DNA of 64,000 nucleotides from Cupriavidus gilardii (GTDB taxonomy: Bacteria > Pseudomonadota > Gammaproteobacteria > Burkholderiales > Burkholderiaceae): contig NZ_JABTYE010000006.1 of NCBI RefSeq assembly GCF_013314895.1, positions 186,001 through 250,000 on the forward strand, read 5' to 3'. Below are positions 42,445 to 51,770 of the stretch, one piece after another (the stretch's first letter is position 1; every line of letters starts with the position of its first letter). The notes below the pieces were generated by a model that saw nothing but the letters and a program-made list of their open reading frames with translations, was not told where the DNA came from and did no database searches. The position numbers and the translations under genes are program-made.

Positions 42445-45400
42445 ATGACGCTGTCCGAACTCTGCATCCGCCGGCCCGTGATGACGGTGCTGCTGGCGAT
42501 CGCGATCGTCGTCACCGGCATCGTGCTGTACCCGACCATCCCGATCGCCGCGCTGCCCAGCTTCAACTCGCCGGTGATCCAGGTCACCGCCCGGCTGCCC
42601 GGGGCGAGCCCGGAGACGATGGCGGCCTCGGTCGCCACGCCGCTGGAGAAGCAGTTCGCCACGATCCCCGGCGTGTCCGTGATCAGCTCGGCGAATACGC
42701 TGGGCAATTCCAGCATCACGATCGAATTCAACAACGACCGCGACATCGACGCCGCCGCGGTCGACGTGCAATCGGCGCTGTTCCGTGCGCAGCGCTCGCT
42801 GCCGACCGAGATGACCGAGCCGCCGTCGTATCGCAAGGTCAATCCGGCCGACGCGGCGGTGATCCTGCTGGCGATCAATTCGCCGGCGATGAGCCTGGCC
42901 GAGCTGAACGCTTTCGGCGACAACCTGATCGCGCCGACGCTGTCGACGCTGCCCGGCGTCGCGCAGGTGCTGGTCTACGGCCAGAAGCGCTTCGCGGTGC
43001 GGGTGCGCGCGCGTCCCGATGCGCTCGCCGCGCGCGGCATGACGCTGGACGAGCTGGCCAGCGCGATTTCCCGCGCCAATGCCAACACGCCGGTCGGCAC
43101 GCTCGACGGCGCACGGCAGATGCTGACGATCCAGGCCAACCGGCAGCTGGCCGACGCCGACGCCTTCCGCAACATCATCGTCGCCAGCCAGCCCAACGGC
43201 TCGCTGGTGCGGCTGTCGGACGTGGCCGAGGTCGAGGACAGCGTCGAGACGCTCAAGACCGGCAGCTGGCTGAACAACGAGCGCTCGATCGTGCTGGCGG
43301 TGCAGCGCCAGCCCGACGCCAACACGGTGGCGGTGGTCGATGCGATCCGCGCCGCGCTGCCGCGGCTGGTGCAGCAGATGCCGGCGTCGGTCAACGTCAA
43401 CGTCGTCAACGACCGCTCGCGCTCGGTGCGCGAGTCGATCCACGACGTGCAGTTCACGCTGGCGCTGACCGCGGCGCTGGTGGTGATGGTGATCTTCCTG
43501 TTCCTGCGCCGGGCCGCCGCCACGCTGATCCCGACCGTCTCGTTGCCGATCTCGCTGATCGGCACGGTGGCGCTGATGAAGGCGTTCGGCTACAGCCTGG
43601 ACAACGTGTCGCTGCTGGCCATCACGCTGGCGGTCGGCCTGGTGGTCGACGATGCGATCGTGATGCTGGAGAACATCGTCCGCCATATCGAGGAAGGCAT
43701 GGCCCCGCTGAAGGCCGCGCTGGTCGGCTCGCGCGAGATGGGCTTCACCATCGTGTCGATCTCGGTGTCGCTGGTGGCGGTGTTCATCCCGATCTTCTTC
43801 ATGCCGGGCGTGATCGGCCTGCTGTTTCACGAGTTCGCCGCGGTGGTGTCGCTGTCGATCCTGGTGTCGGCGCTGGTGTCGCTGACGCTGATCCCGATGC
43901 TGTGCGCGCGCTTCCTGTCGGCCGAGAACGTGCCGGTCGACGAATCGCAGCATGCGTATGGCGATGCCCCGCGGCATGCCGCCGCGCCTGCCGCCGCGCC
44001 CGCCCAACGGCAGAGCTTCGGCCTGCGCTCGACCCAGTGGTTCGAGAACCTGTTCGAATACACGCTGCACCGCTATGCGCGCGGCCTGGACTGGTGCCTG
44101 GCGCATCGCAAGACCGTGCTGGCCGCGGCCGGCATGACGTTCGTGCTGACCGCGGTGCTGTTCGTGCTGATTCCGAAGGGCTTCTTCCCCGAGGAGGACA
44201 TCGGCCAGATCCAGGTCAATGCCGACGGCCCGCAGGACATCTCGTTCGATGCGATGTCGACGCTGATGCGCGACGCGGCCGAACGGATGCGGGCCAACCC
44301 GGCAGTCAAGAGCATCGTGGTGGCGATCGGCGGCGGCCCGTCGCCGGCGATCAATACCGGGCGCATGTTCATCGAGCTGAAGCCGGGCGGCGAGCGGCCG
44401 AAGATGCCGGAGGTGGTCGAGTCGCTGCGTCGCGATGTGTCCGGCATTCCGGGGCTCAACGTCTATTTCCGCCCGGTGCAGAACCTGCAGCTCGGCGGCC
44501 GCGTCAGCAAGGCGCGCTATCAATACACGTTGCAGAGCGTGCAGTCCGGCAATCTGCAGACCGCCGCCGACAAGCTGATGGCACGCATGCGCGCCGATCC
44601 GCTGTTCCGCGACGTCACCAGCGATTCGCAGCAGGCCGGGCTCGAGGCGCAGCTGGCGATCGACCGCGACAAGGCCAACTCGCTCGGCGTGCAGATGCAG
44701 GACGTGCGCACCGCGCTCTATACCGCGTTCGGCGAGCGTCAGGTGTCGACGATCTATACCTCGATCGACAGCTACTACGTGATTCTGCAGGCCGCGGACG
44801 TGGACCGCGTCGACGAGACCGCGTTCTCGAAGATCTATGTGCGCAGCACCAGCGGCACGCTGGTGCCGCTGTCGGCGTTCGCGACCACCGAGCGCCGCGT
44901 CGGTCCGATCGCGGTCAATCACCAGGGCCAGCTGCCATCGGTCACTGTGTCGTTCAACCTGGCCCCGGGCGCGGCGCTGGGCGATGCGTCGGCGCGCATC
45001 GACCGCTTCAAGCAGGAAACCGCGATGCCGCAGGAGATCTTCACCAGCTGGGGCGGCGATGCGGCGGTGTTCCAGTCGTCGCAGTCGACCCAGGTGATCC
45101 TGCTGATCGCGGCGATCGCGGTGATCTACGTGCTGCTGGGCGTGCTGTACGAAAGCTATATCCATCCGCTGACGATCCTGGCCGGCCTGCCGTCGGCCGC
45201 GGTCGGTGCGCTGCTGACGCTGTTCCTGTTCCGCGTCGAGCTGTCGCTGATCGCGATCATCGGCGTGCTGATGCTGATCGGCATCGTCAAGAAGAACGCC
45301 ATCATGATGATCGACTTCGCGCTGGCGGCGCAGCGCGAACAAGGCATGCCGCCGGCCAGGGCGATCCGCCAGGCCTGCCTGCTGCGCTTCCGGCCCATCA

Positions 45401-45648
45401 TGATGACCACGCTGGCCGCCATCATGGGCGCGCTGCCGATCGCGCTGGGCCTGGGCGCGGGCGCCGAACTGCGTCAGCCGCTGGGCCTGGCCGTGGTCGG
45501 CGGGCTGCTGTTCTCGCAGGTCATCACGCTGTTCATCACGCCGGTGATCTACCTGGCGCTGGACCGCTTCTCCGGCAGCGGTCCGCTGGAGATCGATGCG
45601 GACGGCAACCGCGTGCCGGCGACGGTGGGAGCCGATGCGGGACGCTGA
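42445..45648 (+). CDS. RND efflux permease (MdtB/MdtC type)
   Basis: Inner-membrane proton/drug antiporter of 1067 residues with twelve helices. The N-terminus MTLSELCIRRPVMTVLLAIAIVVTGIVLYPTIPIAALPSF matches the MdtB/MuxB group. Helix 4 has the proton-relay pair VGLVVDDAIVMLENI, and helix 10-11 region reads GVLMLIGIVKKNAIMMIDFAL. Two large periplasmic loops flank the halves. Only one permease gene follows the adaptor, whereas MdtABC uses two. No outer-membrane channel gene is adjacent. The C-terminus overlaps the ChaN-like gene by 14 bp. Confidence 0.93.
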   Translation: MTLSELCIRRPVMTVLLAIAIVVTGIVLYPTIPIAALPSFNSPVIQVTARLPGASPETMAASVATPLEKQFATIPGVSVISSANTLGNSSITIEFNNDRDIDAAAVDVQSALFRAQRSLPTEMTEPPSYRKVNPADAAVILLAINSPAMSLAELNAFGDNLIAPTLSTLPGVAQVLVYGQKRFAVRVRARPDALAARGMTLDELASAISRANANTPVGTLDGARQMLTIQANRQLADADAFRNIIVASQPNGSLVRLSDVAEVEDSVETLKTGSWLNNERSIVLAVQRQPDANTVAVVDAIRAALPRLVQQMPASVNVNVVNDRSRSVRESIHDVQFTLALTAALVVMVIFLFLRRAAATLIPTVSLPISLIGTVALMKAFGYSLDNVSLLAITLAVGLVVDDAIVMLENIVRHIEEGMAPLKAALVGSREMGFTIVSISVSLVAVFIPIFFMPGVIGLLFHEFAAVVSLSILVSALVSLTLIPMLCARFLSAENVPVDESQHAYGDAPRHAAAPAAAPAQRQSFGLRSTQWFENLFEYTLHRYARGLDWCLAHRKTVLAAAGMTFVLTAVLFVLIPKGFFPEEDIGQIQVNADGPQDISFDAMSTLMRDAAERMRANPAVKSIVVAIGGGPSPAINTGRMFIELKPGGERPKMPEVVESLRRDVSGIPGLNVYFRPVQNLQLGGRVSKARYQYTLQSVQSGNLQTAADKLMARMRADPLFRDVTSDSQQAGLEAQLAIDRDKANSLGVQMQDVRTALYTAFGERQVSTIYTSIDSYYVILQAADVDRVDETAFSKIYVRSTSGTLVPLSAFATTERRVGPIAVNHQGQLPSVTVSFNLAPGAALGDASARIDRFKQETAMPQEIFTSWGGDAAVFQSSQSTQVILLIAAIAVIYVLLGVLYESYIHPLTILAGLPSAAVGALLTLFLFRVELSLIAIIGVLMLIGIVKKNAIMMIDFALAAQREQGMPPARAIRQACLLRFRPIMMTTLAAIMGALPIALGLGAGAELRQPLGLAVVGGLLFSQVITLFITPVIYLALDRFSGSGPLEIDADGNRVPATVGADAGR

Positions 45649-46489
45649 GCGCGGACCGCGGCGACGCTCGGCCACGGCCGCGCTGGCCGCGACGCTGGCA
45701 CTGGTCGCCGGTTGCGCGGCGACGCCCGCGGCGCCGGAGGGCACCGCGCCTGGGCTGTCGGCCTACCGCTATGTGCTGCTGGGCGAGGTGCATGACAATG
45801 CCGACGGGCATCGCCGCCGGCTGGCGTCGCTGACCGCAGCCATCGACGCCGGCTGGCGTCCCGCCATTGCGATGGAGCAGTTCGATCGCGAGCGTCAGGC
45901 CGATATCGACCGCGCCCGGCGCGAGCGGCCCGGCGACGCCGACTATCTGATCGCGCAGGCAGGCGCTCCGGGATGGGACTGGTCGCTGTATCGGCCGGTG
46001 ATCGCGTTGGCGCTGCGCCACGATCTGCCGCTGGTTGCCGCAAACCTGTCGCGCGACGATGCGCGCCGCGTGATGCGCGGCGGCGCGGTGTTCAGCACGT
46101 CGGAACGGGAACGGCTGGGCCTCGCCGGGCCGCTGCCCGCCGATCTGGCCGCGACCCAGACCGCCGTGCTCGACGACAGCCATTGCGGCCATTTCCCGCG
46201 CGCCATGCTGCCCGGCATGCTGCAGGCGCAGGCCGCGCGCGATGCCGTGATGGCGGCCGCGCTGAAGGATCATGCCGCCGCCGGCGTGGTGCTGCTGGCC
46301 GGCAACGGCCATGTGCGGGAGGACATCGGCGTGCCGCGCTGGCTCGGTGCCAGGCCGGCCGAGGTGTTGACGGTGGCGTACCTGGAAACGGCCGAGCAAG
46401 GCGAGGCCGGCGCCTACGACAGGATCGTGCTGGTGCCGCCGGTCAAGCGCACCGATCCTTGCGACGGTGCCCGGCCGGCGCCGCGCTGA
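45635..46489 (+). CDS. ChaN-like heme-binding lipoprotein
   Basis: Lipoprotein of 284 residues. The signal contains lipobox LVAGCAAT. The ChaN (Cofac_haem_bdg) core has YVLLGEVHDNADGHRRRL, RPAIAMEQFDRERQADID, DDSHCGHFPRAMLPGMLQAQAARDAVMAAAL and VLLAGNGHVREDIGVPRWL, including the histidines expected for heme contact. The ATG at 45635 overlaps the pump permease gene, suggesting coupled translation. A role in heme handling next to a pump is unproven. Confidence 0.85.
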   Translation: MRDAERGPRRRSATAALAATLALVAGCAATPAAPEGTAPGLSAYRYVLLGEVHDNADGHRRRLASLTAAIDAGWRPAIAMEQFDRERQADIDRARRERPGDADYLIAQAGAPGWDWSLYRPVIALALRHDLPLVAANLSRDDARRVMRGGAVFSTSERERLGLAGPLPADLAATQTAVLDDSHCGHFPRAMLPGMLQAQAARDAVMAAALKDHAAAGVVLLAGNGHVREDIGVPRWLGARPAEVLTVAYLETAEQGEAGAYDRIVLVPPVKRTDPCDGARPAPR

Positions 46490-46490
46490 G

Positions 46491-46520
46491 CCTCACTGAG
46501 CCTCACCGAGCCTCACTGAG
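46491..46520. repeat. Tandem 10-bp repeat between the ChaN-like gene and soxR
   Basis: Three units CCTCACTGAG, CCTCACCGAG, CCTCACTGAG directly after the ChaN-like stop codon. Confidence 0.85.
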
Positions 46521-46550
46521 CCGACGCCCAGGCGAGATGGCTCGTTCGAT

Positions 46551-47066
46551 CTACTGCGAACGCCCGCCCTCGCCGCCGATCAACTGCGGCCACGGCCCCT
46601 GTCCCGCCAGCGTGTCGCCCGGATTGCGCAGCGGGCAGGCCTTCAGCGACAGGCAGCCGCAGCCGATGCAGCCGTCGAGCTGGTCGCGCAACTGCGTCAG
46701 CGTGCGGATGCGTTCGTTCAGATCGTCGCGCCATGCCGCCGACAGCCGGCGCCAGTCGGCCACCGTCGGCGCGCGTCCCTCGGGCAGCCGTGCCATCGCC
46801 TCCGCAATCGACGCCAGCGGCAGGCCCATGCGCTGCGCGACGCGGATCACCGCGAGCTGGCGCAGCACCGCGCGCGCATAGCGGCGCTGATTGCCGGCGC
46901 TGCGCGTACTGCGGATCAAGCCCTTGGACTCGTAGAAATGCAGTGCAGAGACGGCCAGTCCGGTGCGCGCCGCGACCTCGCCGACCGACAGCAGGTCGGC
47001 CGGCTTTGGGCCGCGTCGGCGCGGTGGCCGTTCGTTCGATTCGTCGTGGGAGGGCTGGCGTGGCAT
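46551..47066 (-). CDS. soxR: Redox-sensitive transcriptional activator SoxR
   Basis: MerR-family regulator of 171 residues. The winged helix (LLSVGEVAARTGLAVSALHFYESKGLIRSTRSAGNQRRYARAVLRQLAVIRVAQRMGL) and dimer helix are complete. The [2Fe-2S] ligands are Cys133, Cys136, Cys138 and Cys144 in the SoxR-specific arrangement CX2CXCX5C (GCIGCGCLSLKACPL). It senses redox-active compounds and activates promoters with 19-bp spacers. It is divergent from the RidA-family gene that carries the SoxR box. Confidence 0.96.
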   Translation of the reverse strand: MPRQPSHDESNERPPRRRGPKPADLLSVGEVAARTGLAVSALHFYESKGLIRSTRSAGNQRRYARAVLRQLAVIRVAQRMGLPLASIAEAMARLPEGRAPTVADWRRLSAAWRDDLNERIRTLTQLRDQLDGCIGCGCLSLKACPLRNPGDTLAGQGPWPQLIGGEGGRSQ

Positions 47067-47120
47067 GGCGGGATTCCGTCGATCTTCGCAGCGAAAGACC
47101 CAATGCTAGCAGGGTCACGG

Positions 47121-47151
47121 TTGACCTCAAGTCAACTTGAGGTTCGATACT
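47121..47151 (+). promoter_or_regulatory. SoxR-controlled promoter with SoxR box
   Basis: The 18-bp perfect palindrome CCTCAAGTCAACTTGAGG (47125-47142) is the SoxR operator. It lies within a promoter with -35 TTGACC (47121-47126) and -10 GATACT (47146-47151) spaced by 19 bp, the overlong spacer that MerR-family activators correct. It reads toward the RidA-family gene. Confidence 0.92.
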
Positions 47152-47213
47152 GGCGCGGCTCTTCGGCATCCCGCCCTGACATGTCCTTCGCGATCTTCTA
47201 CCGAACCTCCGCC

Positions 47214-47642
47214 ATGATCGAATCCCGCCGCCCTGCCTGCAGCCTGCATTTCGTCAATCCGCACGGCTTGTACGACCCCAGCCCGAATGCCTACTCCCAT
47301 GTCGCGGTCGCGACCGCCCCGGCCCGCATCGTGTTCGCCAGCGGGCAGGGCGGCGAAGATCGGCACGGCCGGCTGGCGCCCGACTTCCCCGGCCAGGTCC
47401 GGCGGGCGCTGGAAAATCTGGAGATCGCGCTGCATGCGGGCGGCGCGGAGTTGCGCGACGTGGCCAAGCTGACGGTGCTGATCGTCGACCATTCGCTGGA
47501 ACGCCTGCAGGTGTTCGGCGCGGAGCTGCGCCGCATGTGGGGCACGCTGCCGCCGCCGGCCTGCACGCTGATTCCGGTGCCGCGGCTGGCGCTGGACGGC
47601 ATGCTGTTCGAGATCGAGGCAACCGCGGTGGTGTCGCGCTAG
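47214..47642 (+). CDS. RidA-family protein, SoxR target
   Basis: Protein of 142 residues (153 if the ATG at 47181 is used). The core has HVAVATAPARIVFASGQGGEDRHGRLAPDFPGQVRRALENLEIALHAGGAELRDVAKLTVLIVDHS and a C-terminal PPACTLIPVPRLALDGMLFEIEATAVVS. RidA proteins hydrolyse reactive enamine/imine intermediates or act as chaperones under oxidative chlorination. The conserved arginine of the active RidA class near the C-terminus appears as Pro-Arg-Leu rather than the usual Arg-containing motif, so the exact subgroup is open. It is controlled by the SoxR promoter. Confidence 0.87.
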   Translation: MIESRRPACSLHFVNPHGLYDPSPNAYSHVAVATAPARIVFASGQGGEDRHGRLAPDFPGQVRRALENLEIALHAGGAELRDVAKLTVLIVDHSLERLQVFGAELRRMWGTLPPPACTLIPVPRLALDGMLFEIEATAVVSR

Positions 47643-47661
47643 GCGGGGCCACCGCGCGCCT

Positions 47662-49137
47662 TCAGCCGAACAGTTCCTCGGCGACGGTCGGGTGCAGCCG
47701 CATCGTGGTCTCCAGATGCGACAGCCGCACGCCGAGCCGCAACGCCACCGCGATCGACTGCGCGATCTCGGGCGCCGCGTTGTCCAGCATGTGCACGCCC
47801 AGCACGCGCCCGCTGCGCGCGTTGTAGACGATCTTCATCACCGACGGCATCGTATTGCCGGCAAAGCGGTTCTCCAGCGAGACGAAGCGCTTGATGCGCG
47901 TGCCGATGCGCTCTGGCTTGCCGGCCGCCTCGATCGCCGCGGCCTCGGTCAGGCCGACGCTGCCGATCGCGGGCTCGCAGAACACCGCGGTGGGAATCAC
48001 GTCGAAGTCGGCGCGCTCGCCGCGCCGGCCGAACAAGCGGTCGGCCAGCCAGCGCCCCTGCGCGATGGCCACCGGCGTCAGCTGCAGTCCTTCGGTGACG
48101 TCGCCGATCGCATGGATGCCACGCACGCTGGTGCGGAACTGCCGGTCCACGCGCAGGCCGCGCTGACCGCGTGCCACGCCCAGCGCCTCGAGGCCCAGGC
48201 CGTCGAGATTGGGCTCGCGTCCGATCGCGGCGAGCGCCGCCTGGGCGCGCACGCTGTGGGTCCGTTCCTTGCCCTTGCCGCCGTTTTCGCCTTGCGCCAC
48301 CTGCCTGTAGCAGACCTCGAGGGCGCCATTGGCCTGGTCGAGCAGCGTCACGTCGGTATTCAGATGCAGCCGCACGCCCTTGGCGGTCAGCGCCTCGGCC
48401 AGCGCATTGGCGATGTCCTCGTCGAAGTTCTCCAGCAAGCGCGACTCGCGCACCAGCATGTCGACCTTGACGCCGTAGCGCGACAGGATGGACGCCATCT
48501 CGACCGCGATATAGCCGCCGCCGATCACCACCAGCGAGGCCGGCACGCCGTTCCACTCGAACACGTCGTCCGAGGTGCTGGCCAGCTCGGCGCCCGGCAC
48601 CGGCAGCGCGGTGGGCCGCGAACCGGTCGCGATCAGGATGCGGCGCGCCTGCAGCGTGTCGCCGCCGACGCGCACCTGGCCCGGCGCGCTGACGCTTGCC
48701 TCGCCGCGCAACACCTGCACGCCGGCCTCCTGCAGCCGCTGCGTATAGCTGGCATGCAGCCTTGCCATCTCGGCCTTGACGCGCACGATGGCATCGCTCC
48801 AGTCCTCGCGTCCGCCGGTATGCGACAGGCAGCCCGACAGGATCGCGGCCCAGGTCGCGCCATAGCTGAGCATCTTCTTGGGAATGCAGCCGCGGTTCAC
48901 GCAGGTGCCGCCGATCTGCTCGCGCTCGACCAGGATCACGCTGGCGCCGTGCGAGGCGGCCCGCATCGCCGCGGCGACGCCGGCCGAGCCCCCGCCGATC
49001 ACGACGAAGTCGGCCTGGCGCGCGCGGCCGGCGCCGGCGTTGCTCTTGCCGCGCGGTACGCGCTCCATCCGGGGTTCGGCGGATACCTTGCTTGCGCGCT
49101 TGCGTTCGTTGTCGGTGCCAGCTTGCCGCTTCGTCAT
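47662..49137 (-). CDS. Glutathione-reductase-like FAD/NAD(P) disulfide oxidoreductase
   Basis: Flavoenzyme of 491 residues. The FAD site is VVIGGGSAGVAAAMRAASHGASVILVE, the redox-active disulfide is GGTCVNRGCIPKK (Cys79/Cys84), the NAD(P) site starts VVIGGGYIAVEMASIL, and the C-terminal proton-transfer His-Pro motif is MRLHPTVAEELFG. This arrangement is that of glutathione reductase. AGGAGG lies 5 bp before the ATG at 49137, supporting the long start, which adds a basic N-terminal extension of about 40 residues not usual in the family. It is convergent with the RidA gene with only 19 bp between. Confidence 0.92.
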   Translation of the reverse strand: MTKRQAGTDNERKRASKVSAEPRMERVPRGKSNAGAGRARQADFVVIGGGSAGVAAAMRAASHGASVILVEREQIGGTCVNRGCIPKKMLSYGATWAAILSGCLSHTGGREDWSDAIVRVKAEMARLHASYTQRLQEAGVQVLRGEASVSAPGQVRVGGDTLQARRILIATGSRPTALPVPGAELASTSDDVFEWNGVPASLVVIGGGYIAVEMASILSRYGVKVDMLVRESRLLENFDEDIANALAEALTAKGVRLHLNTDVTLLDQANGALEVCYRQVAQGENGGKGKERTHSVRAQAALAAIGREPNLDGLGLEALGVARGQRGLRVDRQFRTSVRGIHAIGDVTEGLQLTPVAIAQGRWLADRLFGRRGERADFDVIPTAVFCEPAIGSVGLTEAAAIEAAGKPERIGTRIKRFVSLENRFAGNTMPSVMKIVYNARSGRVLGVHMLDNAAPEIAQSIAVALRLGVRLSHLETTMRLHPTVAEELFG

Positions 49138-49215
49138 CGATGCCTCCTGCCGCGGCGCGGTGGCCGCGAGAATGCCGCAAGAATCGGAGGGAGCAGCTGC
49201 TGTGCCGCTCCCGCG

Positions 49216-50193
49216 CTACGAGGCCGGCGCCAGGTCCGCGGACGCCTCGGCCGTCCAATCGCGCAGGAAGGCCTCGCCATCGCGCCGGCCGAGATCGTAG
49301 GCCAGCGTCATGCCTTCCGGGCGCGTGTAATCCCAACTGGAGACCGGCACCCGCCGCGACGGTTGCAGATACAGGCGCCGCTGGCCGTTCCACTCGACCA
49401 CGAAACGGCGCGGGCGCGGATACAGCCGAGTCATCAGCACCAGCACGTCGCCCGGCGTGGGGTCGAGCGCGTCGACCGGCACGTTGTCGACCAGGCCGCC
49501 GTCGAGCACCGCACGCCCATCGCGCCGCAGCACGGGCGTAAACGGCGGCGTGCATGAGGACTGCAGCAAGAGGTCTGCCAGCTGCTCGGCCGTGGCGCAG
49601 TCCTGGGCCCGCACGAACTCCGGATGAAAGCCCAGCGTGCGGCCCAGCCGCGGATGCAGCGTCTTGAGCAGATGCTTGTCGATGTTGTAGGCCAGCAGCC
49701 CTGCCATCACCGCCAGCCGGGGGCCGCACCAGCGGGGGATATGCGCCACGCCGACGCGAATCTCGGGCGCAGCCTGCAGGCGATCCATGCGGCCGTCGCC
49801 CAGGATCGACAGCAGGGCCGCCCGGTAGATGCCGTAATGCGGAAACACGCGCTGGTTGCCGAGCAGGTTGCGCCAGTAGACGTTGCGCTTGTTGCCGGCC
49901 AGCACGCCGCGGTAGTAGTCCATCACCTGCCGCGACTCGTGTGTGTAAATCATGCAGGCGGTGGCAGCACCGGCAGAGATGCCGGCGATCACGCGCGGGC
50001 GCAGCCCAAGCTCGGGCGCGACGGTATCCCACCAGCCTGCCTGCCACCAGCAGCGGTTGCCGCCGCCGGCGAACACCACCTGCTCGAAGGGGCCGCCGTA
50101 CTGCGGCGTCCGCGACGGCGCGGTTCGCGTGGGCGTGGCCGGGTCCGTGGCCCGGTCCATCGCCATGTCCGGGCGGGCCGCAGACATCGTCAT
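49216..50193 (-). CDS. Patatin-like phospholipase
   Basis: Protein of 325 residues. The patatin catalytic pair is present: serine in GISAGAATA with the oxyanion GGG motif VVFAGGGNRCWWQAGWW upstream, and aspartate in VLDGGLVDNVPVDAL. A short N-terminal Pro/Thr-rich tail precedes the domain. Patatins cleave lipid acyl groups. It overlaps the thioesterase stop (ATGA) and is probably in one operon with it. Confidence 0.92.
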   Translation of the reverse strand: MTMSAARPDMAMDRATDPATPTRTAPSRTPQYGGPFEQVVFAGGGNRCWWQAGWWDTVAPELGLRPRVIAGISAGAATACMIYTHESRQVMDYYRGVLAGNKRNVYWRNLLGNQRVFPHYGIYRAALLSILGDGRMDRLQAAPEIRVGVAHIPRWCGPRLAVMAGLLAYNIDKHLLKTLHPRLGRTLGFHPEFVRAQDCATAEQLADLLLQSSCTPPFTPVLRRDGRAVLDGGLVDNVPVDALDPTPGDVLVLMTRLYPRPRRFVVEWNGQRRLYLQPSRRVPVSSWDYTRPEGMTLAYDLGRRDGEAFLRDWTAEASADLAPAS

Positions 50194-50606
50194 AGCAATG
50201 CGTAGGTCGTGGTGGCGTGGACGGCCAGCTTGCCGTCGGGGCCGCGCAGATCGATCTCGCCGAACACCACGGTCTTGCCCAGGCGCAGCACGGTGGCCTG
50301 CACCAGCATGTCGCCCTCGATCACGGGGCGCATGAAGTTGGTGGTCAGGCTGACGGTGGTCATCGGGCGGAAGCCGCCCAGCGCGCTGGAGATCGCGACG
50401 ATCATCGCGGTGTCGGCGGCGGACATCAGCACCTGTCCGCAGACCACGCCGCCGGCGTGGCGAAGGGAGGGATCGAAGGGCAGCCGCAGCGTGACACTGT
50501 CGGCGTCGACGCGCTCGGCGCGCAGATTCAGCTGGCGGACCCAGGGCGCAAGCACGCGCTCCAGGATGGCGTCGATGTCGGCAATGGCAAGCGTCGTCTC
50601 TGGCAT
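50190..50606 (-). CDS. Acyl-CoA thioesterase (PaaI/hotdog family)
   Basis: Hotdog-fold thioesterase of 138 residues. The core reads LRHAGGVVCGQVLMSAADTAMIVAISSALGGFRPMTTVSLTTNFMRPVIEGDMLVQATVLRLGKTVVFGEIDLR, with the family helix after GGVVCGQ and the strand at TTVSLTTNF. The ATG at 50606 is chosen. Its stop overlaps the patatin start, so the pair may act on the same acyl pools. Confidence 0.9.
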   Translation of the reverse strand: MPETTLAIADIDAILERVLAPWVRQLNLRAERVDADSVTLRLPFDPSLRHAGGVVCGQVLMSAADTAMIVAISSALGGFRPMTTVSLTTNFMRPVIEGDMLVQATVLRLGKTVVFGEIDLRGPDGKLAVHATTTYALL

Positions 50607-50647
50607 GGCGGCCCGTCGGTGGTCCTCGGTTGTGCCTGGCCGCCCGG

Positions 50648-51706
50648 CTACTCGATCTCCTCCGGGGCGGCGCGATGTTTCAGCCAATGATACAGGGGGC
50701 CGGTACACAGCACCACGAAGGCCATCCGGATCACGTGGAAGGCCGTGACCAGCGGCACGCCGAGCTGGAGCACCTTGGCGGTGATGCACATCTCGGCGAT
50801 GCCGCCCGGCGTGGTGCCCAGGATCACGGTGGCCGGATGCGCGCCCGACAGTGCCGCCAGCCCCCAGCCGAACAGCGCCGATATCACCAGCGCCACCAGC
50901 GTGTAGAGCGCCACGCCGCCCAGGAAGCGCGGCGCCGTGTGCAGGAATTCGCGCGAGAACCGCACGCCGAGCGAGATGCCGATCAGCAGCTGGCCGGCAT
51001 GGCTCATCGAGGTCGGGATCGCCGACAGCTCGATGCCGGAGGCAGTCAAAGCGGCGGCGGCGATCAGCGTGCCGATGACGAAGGGGTTGGGCAGGTTCAG
51101 CCGGTTCATGACCAGCGCAAAGGCGACCGTGATGGCGATCAGCCCGACGAGCCCCAGCGCGTCGACCGTGCGCGGTCCGGGGATATAGGTATCGAGCCCA
51201 TGAATACCGCCGTATTGAAAAAGCGCTGGCACGATTACTACCACCAATAGCACCCGCAGCGAATGCGCGGCCGCGACCTGGTCGATGCGGGCGCCGTTGC
51301 GCTCGGCGAGATTGGCCATTTCGGAGGCGCCGCCGATCGCGGTGGAGAAGAACGCGGTCTTGAACGCGACGCCGGTGGTCCGGCGCAGCATCAGCGCGCC
51401 GGCGGTGCCGAGCACCAGCGCGAACAGCGAGCCCGCAATGACGTAAGGCGAGAACTCGACCAGCTTGGCGACCACGTCGGGGGTGAAGTAGAGCCCCAGC
51501 GAGGTGCCGATCGCCCATTGGCCGGCGTTGCGCGCCTGCGATGGCGCGCGCAGGTCGGCGCCCATCATGCGGGCCGCCGCCACGGCCAGCAGCGGGCCGA
51601 TCATCCAGGGCAGCGGCGTGCGCAGCCATTCGCACAGCAGGGCTGCGGCCAGTCCAAGCAGCAGCGTCAGCAGCGTCGGACGCCAACGGGAGAGTACGGA
51701 TCGCAT
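50648..51706 (-). CDS. AbrB-family membrane protein (duplicated AbrB domains)
   Basis: Polytopic protein of 352 residues with about ten hydrophobic segments and two homologous halves: LRTPLPWMIGPLLAVAAARMMG and, later, LNLPNPFVIGTLIAAAALTASG. The motif FFSTAIGGASEMANLA in the first half and ILGTTPGGIAEMCITAKVLQL in the second are characteristic of this family. It was once tied to ammonia monooxygenase by name, but its function is unknown. The ATG at 51706 is used. It lies 41 bp upstream of the thioesterase gene on the same strand. Confidence 0.87.
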   Translation of the reverse strand: MRSVLSRWRPTLLTLLLGLAAALLCEWLRTPLPWMIGPLLAVAAARMMGADLRAPSQARNAGQWAIGTSLGLYFTPDVVAKLVEFSPYVIAGSLFALVLGTAGALMLRRTTGVAFKTAFFSTAIGGASEMANLAERNGARIDQVAAAHSLRVLLVVVIVPALFQYGGIHGLDTYIPGPRTVDALGLVGLIAITVAFALVMNRLNLPNPFVIGTLIAAAALTASGIELSAIPTSMSHAGQLLIGISLGVRFSREFLHTAPRFLGGVALYTLVALVISALFGWGLAALSGAHPATVILGTTPGGIAEMCITAKVLQLGVPLVTAFHVIRMAFVVLCTGPLYHWLKHRAAPEEIE

Positions 51707-51770
51707 GGCGGTGGCAGGCTGGCGCGGGGCGCCGCCGCTTTCTTGTGGTGAGAGGAGAGCAGGCAAACGA

